Source: Leptolyngbya sp. SIOISBB | Lineage (GTDB): Bacteria > Cyanobacteriota > Cyanobacteriia > Phormidesmidales > Phormidesmidaceae | Assembly (NCBI GenBank): GCA_010671905.1 | Contig: JAAHII010000001.1 | Span: 6,224,026-6,288,025 of the forward strand | Length of the DNA: 64,000 nt | Reading direction: 5' to 3' | Shown: positions 54,812 to 64,000 of the stretch, in pieces | Layout of the letters: each line of letters starts with the position of its first letter | How positions within the stretch are numbered: position 1 is the first letter of the stretch | Translations under genes and position numbers: made by a program | The notes under the pieces: model-generated | Seen by the model: only the letters and a program-made list of their open reading frames with translations | Databases searched by the model: none | What the model was told of the DNA's origin: nothing

Positions 54812-57800
54812 GCGAATCAAATCCATCATCCATTAGTCGACTGGTCGATGGGGGCTTGTTTGTCCCGAGGGCTAATCCGAACCAGTGGTTCGCGGTTCAA
54901 ATTGACTTGCCGGAACAGACCAGTGGGCTCCACGAATTATTTTCGCTGCAGTTGCTTGTGCGCCGCGAAACAGAAAAAGATGTTCGCCGCCGCAACGCAC
55001 AGCAGCCTCAGAATCTAAGCGAACCAGCCACCAGCGATGCCTTGCGGCTTCGGTTGAAAGGTGACAGCCTTCGAATTCGCTTTGTTCAGTCTTTTCTGTC
55101 GGCATGGATCGTTCTGGGCGAGCGTTACGAGGTCGATCATTATGCCGATGCGTTGGAATTGGATGTCAATTGTCTGCTGCGATCACAAACGCGATCTCAG
55201 CCTCTGATCAGTAACGAACCGTGGCTGGTACGTGGAACACTAGTTTCCGGTTCTATTCGTCTGCGAGATCCTGACAAGGCACTCAAGCATCGGTTTCCAC
55301 TAGGTGATCGCTTGTGGCCAAACGGTGAAGAAGTCGAGGGGATTTTTCTGTCGGGTGGCCAGTTCCAGATACAAGTTCTAAAGCGTGGCGAGAAGCCTGA
55401 GGACGATGTACGCCGCCGCATGCAGTTTGTCTCGGCAATACGAAACACGTCGGGTTTCATCGATGGAGCCATCTGGCGACAAGTAGCAGTCACTCAACCG
55501 GGTTCGGAGAAGGTGCAGTTCCCGAAAGAGCGGATGGATGAAACGTTAAAAACTGTTGCTACTATCGCCAATGCTAACGGAGTGACCGTTGAGTCTGCAC
55601 CTGCGGAACCAGCCATTTTGAGCATTGTGAAGATGCCCACGTCTGATGCACCAAAGCAAGGAGTCGTAAGTGAGTTTCTACGCCCTGGTCGTCGACTGAC
55701 CTTTACTACAAAGGATTCAGTGACGCAATGGGTACCAGGCACGCTGTTCGTTAACACTAACGAAGAAGGTGTAACGAGCTATGTTCTAACCGACCATGAT
55801 GAAGTCGATTACTTTCGTCAAAACGGTCGGCAGAGCGACCGCCCATTGAATCCTGATGCACGGCTTCAATGGAGGGATACTCAACCCTCGGTCGAGCAGC
55901 TTCGCGATACCTTTCTGGCCGGTACGTCACCGGAATTTCCAGCCGAGCGAACTCAGCTATGGCAACTTCTGAAACTTCGTCCAGAGGGTGAGGCAGACGA
56001 TTCGTTCAAGGATCGCCCACCGAGTTGGGTGCGTTATCAGATCGATCCGCCAGAGTTGTTGCCTGAGGATCAATCAACTCCATTCACTCGCATCGAATCC
56101 CTGTCCGCTCCGTTTCAGATGGAACCGCTTACCGAAGCGGAGTGGAAATTAAAGCTTGATTTGCGCCGCGACGTGAGCGACCGAACCCCGCGTGTTTCGC
56201 CAGTGCGGCTACGATGCACGCTGCAGCAAGACAAGCCTGTAACGTTGGAGTTCTTCTCGACCGACATCACGTTAGAGTCGCCCGAGATGCGCTTGTATCG
56301 ATCTGCATTGCCTGACCCAATGTCTGCACCGAACGAGCGGAACCTGAATGCACAACACACTGCGACTGGTTCGGCCCCCTTACGGCAGCTATATGACGAC
56401 TACCGTCTGGTCTTTCGCGCAATGCCTACTACCCCTGTTGCAGCACGACCAGAGCGACGCAGGCAAGCAACCGAATTGAGGCAAGAAACCGAATTGACGC
56501 GATGTGAGCAGGAACCCGAACTGCCACCGTTTGGGTTGATGGCTTATTGGCACTGCGAAGAGGGATCGAAGGCGAATGGGAAATTTCGCCTGGCTTGCAA
56601 TGACTCGACGGTCACCGCCTATTTGCCCGCAAGCCGGGCATTGGTTGATCCTGTCTCGGTGACTCGAGGGAATCTGATTGGTAAGACGGTGATTCGAGCT
56701 GCGGTGAAAGACCTTCGCTTTCAAGTCCTGACTGTCAAAAGCGTTGAGTTTTCGACAGAGGAAGAATCGGAGTCAAAAATCGTACCGGTGACAATTGTCA
56801 CTGTAGATAGGCTCTTGGGAGTATCTGCCAGCGAAAGAGGTTTGTTTTGTCAGTGGCTCCCTCGTCGTCCCGATACCAACTTCACGACCGATTTCGGAAC
56901 CAACCCAACACGCCTGCAATCCGAAAACCATTCCCTGCGTATCGGCGATCGCGTTCGATTGCAGACATCGGGCACTCTCCCCAATCCGCTGACGCTGGAA
57001 ACCGACTATTTTGTGGTCAACTCAGATGCGCAGTTTGTGGAGCTAGCCTCCAATCCAGCTCCAGATGCTCTAGCGATCGAACTAACCAGTGACGGCGCTG
57101 GAACGATGACCGTCATCGATAGTGTCGACGGCGATCGCCCTGTCATCGTGGCCGAGATTTACAACATCTCCGAGGCCAACAAAAAGATTACCCTTCGACG
57201 CGAGAATGAAATCATTCCAGGCGACTACAGTCTGTTAATCGGTCCACCACGACTTGCGATACCGCGCGATCCAAACCATGGTTTGATTCCTCTGGGACTG
57301 CGCCAATTTCAGTGGGATATTCCACGCGGAGCACCAGCAGGTCAGCTTCCGGAATTGCACTACAAAGTTAAGTCTTTGCGTGGAAATGAGATTTCGTCGG
57401 TCATGGCTCTGCTGCCGTGGGCAGAGTGGGGACCGGCTGTTCCCGAATGGCTGCGCACCGGGAGAGTGCGTTTGCATCATCGAAATCTTGTTCAAGAGCA
57501 CTCGGAATTTGAGAGTTCGTTCGAAGACCGTTTCCCTCCAGGAGGTCCGGAGCCGGATCCAACCACTGGGAAAGCACCAAGCCCACTCCTGCCTTTCGCT
57601 GATTTTGTGCAGGCCGTGCGCGATCGCTACACCGAAGCATCGGGGAATCTGTTGAAGTCAGATCTTCCTGAGGCAACGGGGTTGCGCAACTGGTTACCCG
57701 GCACAACCTGGAAATCGAAAAACGGCGCTTCCGAACTGGTACCAAAGCTAAATTACCAAGAACCCCAATCCCTGGAAGACAAAGTTTTTCCGCAGATCGA

Positions 57801-60800
57801 TCTGACTTGGACCCCAACGGATTCGTCCATCGAACCACCTTCCCAACAGACGCTGAAAGTCAGCAAAGCCACAGACCCAGGGGCCAGCAAAAATTGGCTG
57901 ACCTTCGATGTCGAAACCGACGACCTAAACATCGGCACCAAACCTGTTTTGCGTATTGCTGACGCCAGTTCGGCTCCACCAGAAGATCGACGGCGTGTCG
58001 TTAACTCGGCAGCTCCCTTGCTGTTCGATCGACGGACGCCGCTAACACTTGCCTATGCACCGAAGTTGAACCGTGGCAATCTTGACAACGTCGTTCCCGG
58101 TTCGCCCATCCAAGTTGTGACTACTTCTCCGCATGGTCTTACCACTGGCGAAGCGGTGCGTATTGCAGATGTAGTCGGAACCGTCGGCGCTAATGGCACA
58201 CATCGCATCACAGTGATCGACTCGACAACGATTGCATTGGATGACACAGACGATGATACTGCGTTGGTGAGCCCTGGAACCTGGAAGTCTCTCTCGTATA
58301 TCGTTCTCGCTTCCCATTCCGGTTCAAGTGCGGAGTTATGGATCAACAGTAGCCCTGAAAATGCCGTTGAGCTGCCTTGGGACGACGCATCACCGGAATC
58401 CTCTCCCGTCACAACCGGAGATCTAGTCGCGCTAGACGATGTCGTACTGGGGGTCGCCGGACGCGCCGATGGTAAGACAATCGTATTCCGGTTGGAGGGT
58501 GCAACAGCCAGCAAACTGACTCCCCATCCGGATATTCCGTCAGATCAAGGTGTCCCCGTAGCGATCGCCATCGCCCAAGACGAGCCCCAGCCGCTCATTG
58601 CCGTGGTGCTACAGCAAGAGAGCGAATCCCGCGTCCTCGTTGCTCGTCATGATGGAAGCAACTGGCTGACCGACTCGATCGATATTGCACCTGCGACTGA
58701 ACCTCGTCAGGCAACCAGCGTAGCATTGGATGTAGAACCTGGCAGTGTGGGTGAAAGCCGCTATCACTTGGCTGTCGGACACGCCAGCGGAGAGGTCACC
58801 AGGTGGCTCTGGTCGGAAGGCGATGGGTGGCAGCTACAGCAAGTCCACGTTCATCACGCCAGCGGAAACCGACCAGAAGATGTGGAGCTATCGGCAATTC
58901 GTAGCGTCGCGATCCAGGCTGCAGAGAACGACGACGGCATACGAATCGTGCACACGTTTTCCTCGGTGGGAGATAGGTTCGTTTACGGCTGGTTCCCACA
59001 ACCTCTCACCGGCAGCGGCGACTACGAGAATGATGGAACCTGGTCAAGCATCAGTACGCCGGCAACGGGCAGCATCATTGATGCTTCCAACGAAACCCCG
59101 ATCGTGATCACCTCCGACGCCCCTCACGGACTGAAACGAGGTGACATTGTTGAGATTGATGGTGTCAACGGCAATGAAGCTGCAAATGGTCGCTATCAAG
59201 TCCAGCCGGTCGAAGATAAGCCGACGAAGTTTGAATTGTGGGAAATCGAAATTCCCGTCGGGCTGGAACATCCTGCCGGTGTTTCGACGCTCACCGTGAC
59301 CTTTGCAGCAAATCTCAACATGCGGTCAGATCGTGCAGATCAGCCACAGAAAGCGTTTCTGTTAACAGGCGCGCAAGACGGATTCGTAAGGCTTTGGCGA
59401 ATCGCTGCCGCCCCATTGGTCGAGCGCATCTACTCGGCGGGTAGTTCGTTAGTCAAGCATGTTGTCGGCGAGAAACTGCCCTTTGAGCGTCGCCAGGAAA
59501 CGACAGTCAACGCATTTCGCATCGCGGCGATAACCGCCGACACAATTGTTCATACTTGGGATGGGCGGACTGGAAGACAACTCCCTGCACCGACGGCACC
59601 GTTGGCAAAACACTCACTGGACAACCTGGGAGTGCTGCGCGAACTGCCTAGTGGCGAACAAAGACCGCACAATGCTTGGACCGCACAACAGCTGCACGCC
59701 CCACATGGTGGTGGTGAGTTGGATGAGCTGATTTCGGTAAATGTTATATCGGCCGATATTGCCCGACTTCCGGGGCCCAATGAGCCACTGCCCGAGATTG
59801 AAGAAAATATCGAGGTTGAGGAAAATATCACTGATATCCGATTTTCCTGTGATGCTCTGAAGGTCTCAGCCATCAATGGACAGGTGGAGCCTAAACAGTT
59901 TCAAGAGCAGCCTTACCATGCCGGCACGTACGGATTTTTCTCGGCAATCACTGCTAAAAAGGACTCAGGTCTCAAAACGCTTGACCATTGGCCACGTCTG
60001 GGCGGCATGCCGATTTATATCACTCGCCTTCAACAGTTAAAGATATCTGGTGACACTCCGGAAGAAATGATCTTTGAAGCGGTGCTCATCAACCCTGATG
60101 AAGTGGCTGCAGGAGTTAACGAGGAGACCGAAGCGAAGGACATTCCGGCGATTGTTCGGGCTGCGATCGCACGCGGATCTTTGTTGCTAGTCAAGGTTGA
60201 TTTTTCAAAACCTGTCGACGGGCCGTCATCTGTCGACAAGCCGTCCCGGATCGAGATCCTTCCAAACAGCCGTGTTGAATGGTTTTTTGCCGTCGATCGG
60301 CAGAATTCTAAGGATGATCCCCCACAAAATTCTGGTTTTCGTGGTCGACTGGCACGCCTCGTGGCAGACGGTGTCAGCCTGGAAACCCGCGACAACAGGC
60401 ATGGTCTGATCCTCAATACAAACATCTCTGACAGCCACGGTGTCGTTTTCGGCCGACTTTGGCCACTATCACGTATGCCCGCACAACTCGATTGCTGCGG
60501 AAGTTTTCATCGAAGCGAAACGAACCAGGGTTGGGAACAGGCTGATTTCTCCGTCAGCGAACGGGCTGTGGCGGAGGGAGATCGCTCGGAGCATCCACAG
60601 ATCGCGACGCGGCACGAGACCATATCAGCACCAGGGAGCGTCGTTTGGAATCGACTGCTCCGATTCGATCCAACGCCCAGTCGCAAGAACAATCTCACCG
60701 TCGCAGGGACATACCTAGCTGTCGCTAATGGTGTTGCCCATCTGGTTAATCGGGCAACTGGTCTTCCGGAAATTTCATGGGTTCCTCGATATGGCCTTAG

Positions 60801-63800
60801 TCTAATTTCTGTTGACACGATTGATGATTTACCAGACGAGGAAAAATCACTCGTCATCGTTGCCTTTGTTGGACTGTACGTACATGTACGTATTTTTGAT
60901 TTCAATGGGGATTGCATCATTGATAAGCCTGAATCAGAGCTTATTGGTGGTCAGGAACTAGATGATCTGAGGACGTTATTAACGTCGCGTCCTTTACCGG
61001 AAGTGTCAGCTACACCGGAAGAACGACAAAGCATCATCGATAAAGTCAGATCTGTCTCCGGTCACACCTTCGACCGATTGCCGTTTGCTAGTGGTTCAGC
61101 GATCCGGTCAACAGATATAAGTTTCGTCCATTCTGCAGATCTAATTCGCTGGCAGGTAGGATCGTCGGATGACGATTTAATTCTGTTGGCTGGATATGAC
61201 CGTTATCTGGACAAGATACAGGTTGAACTTTGGAATCGGAAAGATGCCAGCCCGGTTCGACGGCCCCGGCTAACTGGAAACAGTGCATCGGGAACCGCGC
61301 AAACTGCATTCATTGAACGGGAAAGCATCACAGGAGAGATTACTTCCATAGCGCAGGATCCTGTCGCTCGCGTTAGCACCAACACGAATGCATTGCGTGA
61401 CGGCGATCTAGTGAGATTAAGCAACGTGGGCGGCGATTCCGATCAGGAACTCCGTATTCTCGATGTCACTAAGGAAGGATTTACACTAGCCCGTGATGCA
61501 CAAACCAGTGAATACGGTTCGGCCAGACTCTATGAGTCGGCTCATCTTGTGCAGGCAATAACTATTAATTCGACGCTCGCAGTTGTGACAACGGATCAAC
61601 ACGGATTAACTGCCGGTGATGCTGTTGAGATTTCGTTACTCGGAAACCGTCAATCTTGGCGTGTCATGCCCGTCGCTGGCGAAACCGCCGCCGATCAGTT
61701 CCAACTACTCGTCAACAGTCAGGGGACGGGTGAAGGTGACTCGACAGGTTTAGGTACTTGGAAAGTTCGAGACAGTGGAGATGATGGGCAAGAGATCCAA
61801 ATAGCGTCCGACACGGTTCCGATAGTTGTCACATCGCCAGCCCACGGACTGATAAATGATGGCACACTCGTTGAAATTCAAGACGTTGACGTCAACATCA
61901 ACGCTAATAGCGCAAATGCAAACAGCGACTTTTGGCATGTGCTGATTTTGGATGAGAATCGCTTTGCTTTGTTGGACGTTCCTCCCACAGCCCCTTCTGT
62001 TAAGCCGGGTGCACTTTGGTTACGGCAAGGTAGCGTTGAGGAATTGGTATCGGAATCTCCGCCGACCCTGCGGTTGAATGGGAACGAGTTGGATGGGCAA
62101 AAACTCTCCGACGGAGATTATGTGCATGTGCAGGGCGTGGAGTTCGGGGTTGACGCGCGTGGAGGTTCCATTAGCCAACACAGAGCTCTTCGAGTACACC
62201 GGGTGGCTGACGATGTGTATCAGTTATTCAAAAACACCCCCCCCCTGGTTGGCGATGTGGTCGAAGCATCTTGGTCGCGGCAGTTTTCGGTTGCCTCCAT
62301 CAATAGTGATGCAACTCCAGTGACAATTACTGTTCCCGGATTAGTTACGAATCCTGGTGACGAGATTGTTTTAGTACGCATGAACGAAGTGGAAACACTT
62401 AATGGTGTTTCGACCACCTTCCCAGTTGACGGAGAAGCGAACGTCTTTGAGCTTTGGTCCCCTCGCTCACCTTTGCCTGGCAGCAGCGGTTCCATCGACA
62501 GTGGCACTTGGACAGCAGGTGCTCTAACCGGTGCCATCAAGAAAGCTTCGATTGATACGCCGATTGTCATCACCACTGAGCAAGACCATGGGTTGTCTGT
62601 GGGCGATGAGGTGGCGATCTCCGGTGTTACCGATAATGATGCCGCCAACGGAACGTTTAAGATCAAACCGGTCGAAGGGCAGTCAAAGCAATTCCAGATT
62701 TTCGAAGCGCGCAGCGCCACTGGCGACTACGAACCGGTCGGACTGGCTTCGGTTGTGGCTAGTACCTCTGTTGAGACGCTGACAAACCAGACCCCACTAC
62801 TTTTGCAATCAACCGAGCATGGCTTGAGTGAAGGCGATCGGATCCTTATTCAAGGGTTGCCCGAATTTAATGATGATTCGTCTTTAGTACATTTAATCGA
62901 TCAAAATTGTTTCGAATTGTGGCGCGATCTGCCGGACGCAGAATCTTACCGGGGCGGCGGCGTCTGGAATCGATTGGTGGAGGGACAGCCAAATTCAGAC
63001 ACATTGGAACCAGTGCAGATTGATTCTGTTAGTCATGGCCTTAAATTCGGCGATCGATTACTGATTCAAGACGTGGAGGGAACCGTCATTCAACCGGACC
63101 TCCGCTCCCGCGTTCTAGAAATTGATTCAGACAAATTTGCTGTTTCAGTTGATGCCCGATTGGATTCAATTCAAGATGAAAATGCGACAGAAGGTGAGAA
63201 ACCAACAGAAGGTGAGAAACCAACCTGGAAACGTAAAGGCATCCAGTTAATAACAGCCACGACTGGAGGGAGCGATCGCAAGCTTTGGTTCGGGAGGCAC
63301 AAAGATGAAGTACTGCGGCATTCAAAGGCGATCGAGGAGAGCACTGCACCCATCTCTTTGCTGGTAACCGGTTTCTTTGGAGGTCGCGCCGTCGCAGTAA
63401 CCGCCAGCGGCTCATATGTTCATGTTTGGGATCTCGAAGAAGCTCAGCTTGATGCAAGCGATTTGCTCGAACCACTGTTTTTCTTCCAACACAACGAAGA
63501 CGTCGGCTCCCTATCGGCGATCCAGGATAACAAACAAAGACTAGTGATTGCTGCCGGAGGAATTTATGGAACCGTCGGCGTCTGGGCCATTTTGCCAGGC
63601 GAGGACCCAACGCCAATAGAGGCGCCGGAGCCGTTTCAGCCTTACGGTGATGAAGCTGGGCCGGTGTTCGTGTCTCTAGCATTCGACGGTGACCTCTATC
63701 AAGAAAACGAGTGGTCGCAGGCACCATTACGGTTAGTCACCGCGCGACAGCAAGGTGGCGAAACGCATCCTCCGAAACTCTGGCGCTGGGATTGTCTAAC

Positions 63801-64000
63801 TGGTGACGATGCGGCGACGCCGTCGGTTCTCTGGAAATTCGATTTGAAATCTCCGGTAACGTCACTTGCAGCGGAAAACACTCCGTTTGGCATTCGTATT
63901 CTGTTGGGAAGTGAGAAAGCTGAAGGAAATGACGATTCCCGACAAAACAGTCTTTCAATGTGGGTCCCCGACAGTGTTTTAAGGCTTTCATCACGTCCCA
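54808..64000 (+). CDS. giant gene B: more than 3060 codons, WD40-like and HGL-module protein, open at window edge
   Basis: From an ATG overlapping the stop of gene A (ATGA), the frame stays open to the last base; I read it codon by codon to about 62460 and followed it by its protein motifs from there to the end. It opens MSESNPSSISRLVDGGLFVPRA with no signal peptide. Residues 1-1080 are beta-rich and unrecognised. HGL modules are at 58090, 59080 and, in tandem, 61330-63130. WD40-like segments include SRVLVARHDGSNWL, AFLLTGAQDGFVRLWRI (59350), ADTIVHTWDGRTGRQL (59540), VAVTASGSYVHVWDLEE (63390) and VIAAGGIYGTVGVWAI (63550). The protein looks like a partner of gene A made of the same parts. The C-terminus lies outside the window. 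Confidence 0.85.
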   Translation, partial: MSESNPSSISRLVDGGLFVPRANPNQWFAVQIDLPEQTSGLHELFSLQLLVRRETEKDVRRRNAQQPQNLSEPATSDALRLRLKGDSLRIRFVQSFLSAWIVLGERYEVDHYADALELDVNCLLRSQTRSQPLISNEPWLVRGTLVSGSIRLRDPDKALKHRFPLGDRLWPNGEEVEGIFLSGGQFQIQVLKRGEKPEDDVRRRMQFVSAIRNTSGFIDGAIWRQVAVTQPGSEKVQFPKERMDETLKTVATIANANGVTVESAPAEPAILSIVKMPTSDAPKQGVVSEFLRPGRRLTFTTKDSVTQWVPGTLFVNTNEEGVTSYVLTDHDEVDYFRQNGRQSDRPLNPDARLQWRDTQPSVEQLRDTFLAGTSPEFPAERTQLWQLLKLRPEGEADDSFKDRPPSWVRYQIDPPELLPEDQSTPFTRIESLSAPFQMEPLTEAEWKLKLDLRRDVSDRTPRVSPVRLRCTLQQDKPVTLEFFSTDITLESPEMRLYRSALPDPMSAPNERNLNAQHTATGSAPLRQLYDDYRLVFRAMPTTPVAARPERRRQATELRQETELTRCEQEPELPPFGLMAYWHCEEGSKANGKFRLACNDSTVTAYLPASRALVDPVSVTRGNLIGKTVIRAAVKDLRFQVLTVKSVEFSTEEESESKIVPVTIVTVDRLLGVSASERGLFCQWLPRRPDTNFTTDFGTNPTRLQSENHSLRIGDRVRLQTSGTLPNPLTLETDYFVVNSDAQFVELASNPAPDALAIELTSDGAGTMTVIDSVDGDRPVIVAEIYNISEANKKITLRRENEIIPGDYSLLIGPPRLAIPRDPNHGLIPLGLRQFQWDIPRGAPAGQLPELHYKVKSLRGNEISSVMALLPWAEWGPAVPEWLRTGRVRLHHRNLVQEHSEFESSFEDRFPPGGPEPDPTTGKAPSPLLPFADFVQAVRDRYTEASGNLLKSDLPEATGLRNWLPGTTWKSKNGASELVPKLNYQEPQSLEDKVFPQIDLTWTPTDSSIEPPSQQTLKVSKATDPGASKNWLTFDVETDDLNIGTKPVLRIADASSAPPEDRRRVVNSAAPLLFDRRTPLTLAYAPKLNRGNLDNVVPGSPIQVVTTSPHGLTTGEAVRIADVVGTVGANGTHRITVIDSTTIALDDTDDDTALVSPGTWKSLSYIVLASHSGSSAELWINSSPENAVELPWDDASPESSPVTTGDLVALDDVVLGVAGRADGKTIVFRLEGATASKLTPHPDIPSDQGVPVAIAIAQDEPQPLIAVVLQQESESRVLVARHDGSNWLTDSIDIAPATEPRQATSVALDVEPGSVGESRYHLAVGHASGEVTRWLWSEGDGWQLQQVHVHHASGNRPEDVELSAIRSVAIQAAENDDGIRIVHTFSSVGDRFVYGWFPQPLTGSGDYENDGTWSSISTPATGSIIDASNETPIVITSDAPHGLKRGDIVEIDGVNGNEAANGRYQVQPVEDKPTKFELWEIEIPVGLEHPAGVSTLTVTFAANLNMRSDRADQPQKAFLLTGAQDGFVRLWRIAAAPLVERIYSAGSSLVKHVVGEKLPFERRQETTVNAFRIAAITADTIVHTWDGRTGRQLPAPTAPLAKHSLDNLGVLRELPSGEQRPHNAWTAQQLHAPHGGGELDELISVNVISADIARLPGPNEPLPEIEENIEVEENITDIRFSCDALKVSAINGQVEPKQFQEQPYHAGTYGFFSAITAKKDSGLKTLDHWPRLGGMPIYITRLQQLKISGDTPEEMIFEAVLINPDEVAAGVNEETEAKDIPAIVRAAIARGSLLLVKVDFSKPVDGPSSVDKPSRIEILPNSRVEWFFAVDRQNSKDDPPQNSGFRGRLARLVADGVSLETRDNRHGLILNTNISDSHGVVFGRLWPLSRMPAQLDCCGSFHRSETNQGWEQADFSVSERAVAEGDRSEHPQIATRHETISAPGSVVWNRLLRFDPTPSRKNNLTVAGTYLAVANGVAHLVNRATGLPEISWVPRYGLSLISVDTIDDLPDEEKSLVIVAFVGLYVHVRIFDFNGDCIIDKPESELIGGQELDDLRTLLTSRPLPEVSATPEERQSIIDKVRSVSGHTFDRLPFASGSAIRSTDISFVHSADLIRWQVGSSDDDLILLAGYDRYLDKIQVELWNRKDASPVRRPRLTGNSASGTAQTAFIERESITGEITSIAQDPVARVSTNTNALRDGDLVRLSNVGGDSDQELRILDVTKEGFTLARDAQTSEYGSARLYESAHLVQAITINSTLAVVTTDQHGLTAGDAVEISLLGNRQSWRVMPVAGETAADQFQLLVNSQGTGEGDSTGLGTWKVRDSGDDGQEIQIASDTVPIVVTSPAHGLINDGTLVEIQDVDVNINANSANANSDFWHVLILDENRFALLDVPPTAPSVKPGALWLRQGSVEELVSESPPTLRLNGNELDGQKLSDGDYVHVQGVEFGVDARGGSISQHRALRVHRVADDVYQLFKNTPPLVGDVVEASWSRQFSVASINSDATPVTITVPGLVTNPGDEIVLVRMNEVETLNGVSTTFPVDGEANVFELWSPRSPLPGSSGSIDSGTWTAGALTGAIKKASIDTPIVITTEQDHGLSVGDEVAISGVTDNDAANGTFKIKPVEGQSKQFQIFEARSATGDYEPVGLASVVASTSVETLTNQTPLLLQSTEHGLSEGDRILIQGLPEFNDDSSLVHLIDQNCFELWRDLPDAESYRGGGVWNRLVEGQPNSDTLEPVQIDSVSHGLKFGDRLLIQDVEGTVIQPDLRSRVLEIDSDKFAVSVDARLDSIQDENATEGEKPTEGEKPTWKRKGIQLITATTGGSDRKLWFGRHKDEVLRHSKAIEESTAPISLLVTGFFGGRAVAVTASGSYVHVWDLEEAQLDASDLLEPLFFFQHNEDVGSLSAIQDNKQRLVIAAGGIYGTVGVWAILPGEDPTPIEAPEPFQPYGDEAGPVFVSLAFDGDLYQENEWSQAPLRLVTARQQGGETHPPKLWRWDCLTGDDAATPSVLWKFDLKSPVTSLAAENTPFGIRILLGSEKAEGNDDSRQNSLSMWVPDSVLRLSSRP
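56461..56496 (+). repeat. 18-bp imperfect tandem repeat in giant gene B
   Basis: Two 18-bp units differing at one position encode RQATEL and RQETEL. Like the 63187 repeat, it is a short linker duplication that keeps the frame open. Confidence 0.75.
58090..58290 (+). repeat. HGL module in giant gene B, closest relative of the gene A C-terminal module
   Basis: It encodes SPIQVVTTSPHGLTTGEAVRI through PGTW. About half of the residues match the gene A module at 54505-54715, and short DNA stretches such as GGTGCTAATGGCA versus GGCGCTAATGGCA are still alike. This points to a duplication within the locus. Confidence 0.7.
59080..59245 (+). repeat. HGL module in giant gene B
   Basis: It encodes TPIVITSDAPHGLKRGDIVEI, NGNEAANGRYQVQPVEDKP and KFELWE, the same layout as the module at 62530-62700 (TPIVITTEQDHGLSVGDEV, NDAANGTFKIKPVEG, QFQIFE). 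Confidence 0.7.
61330..63135 (+). repeat. tandem array of about eight HGL modules in giant gene B
   Basis: Successive modules of roughly 70-80 codons share 'HGL..GD.VxI.xV' followed by 'F.L' and often 'G.W'. Anchors are NALRDGDLVRL (61390), QHGLTAGDAVEI (61600), AHGLINDGTLVEI (61840), DGQKLSDGDYVHV (62090), GLVTNPGDEIVLV (62340), DHGLSVGDEVAI (62590), EHGLSEGDRILI (62820) and SHGLKFGDRLLI (63040). The array suggests an elongated fibre or binding stalk. Confidence 0.75.
63187..63222 (+). repeat. 18-bp in-frame tandem repeat in giant gene B
   Basis: Two identical 18-bp units (63187-63204 and 63205-63222) encode TEGEKP twice, between the HGL array and the last WD40-like segments. It is probably a flexible linker made by recent slippage. 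Confidence 0.8.

Noticed and set aside
61330-63135. DNA-level tandem repeat or cadherin/Ig array
   Set aside because: The modules are similar at protein level only, and they lack the conserved Ca-binding or Trp/Cys patterns of cadherin or Ig domains.

Overview
The window comes from a cyanobacterium. The octamer GCGATCGC (HIP1) recurs through most of it, and the gene content (TPR-CD225 protein, ISAs1-type and IS1-like transposases) fits a filamentous, Leptolyngbya-like lineage. The genus is inference.

Layout. 1-5.2 kb is chromosomal: a truncated ISAs1-family transposase, a secreted LppP/LprE-like protein, an M1 metallopeptidase, a TPR-CD225 membrane protein, MsrA, and tRNA-Pro(CGG) at 5224-5297. 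Directly 3' of the tRNA lies a tyrosine integrase. What follows reads as an integrative and conjugative element (or integrated conjugative plasmid): an S24 repressor diverging from a Ner-like regulator across a palindromic operator, an excisionase-like HTH protein, a TOPRIM-DUF3987 replication protein with an iteron-like GTCTACCG array, a ParDE toxin-antitoxin pair, a three-gene ABC-3C conflict system, and parA with a small partner.

17.1-31.6 kb is a complete-looking type IV secretion operon read left to right: VirB2-, VirB3-, VirB4-, VirB5-, VirB6-, VirB8-, VirB10- and VirB9-like proteins, an M23 hydrolase and a VirD4 coupling protein. 31.6-38.9 kb is a 2427-codon polyvalent ORF (N6-adenine methylase, Strawberry-notch helicase, TOPRIM) that encloses a separate gene in another frame. 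I see no relaxase.

38.9-41.15 kb is a decayed region with an IS1-like transposase remnant. From 41154 to the window end lie two translationally coupled giant genes on the + strand: A (about 4550 codons, with one frameshift at a G6 run) and B (more than 3060 codons, open at the window edge). Both carry WD40-like segments and repeated 'HGL' beta modules, and A has a long LP-rich region. I do not recognise this system; it is the best candidate for something undescribed.

Five genes need one single-base frame correction each: all three ABC-3C genes, the VirB9-like gene and giant gene A. Four have one extra base and one has a missing base, mostly in homopolymers. Either the assembly carries homopolymer errors, or these are real inactivations or slippage sites.
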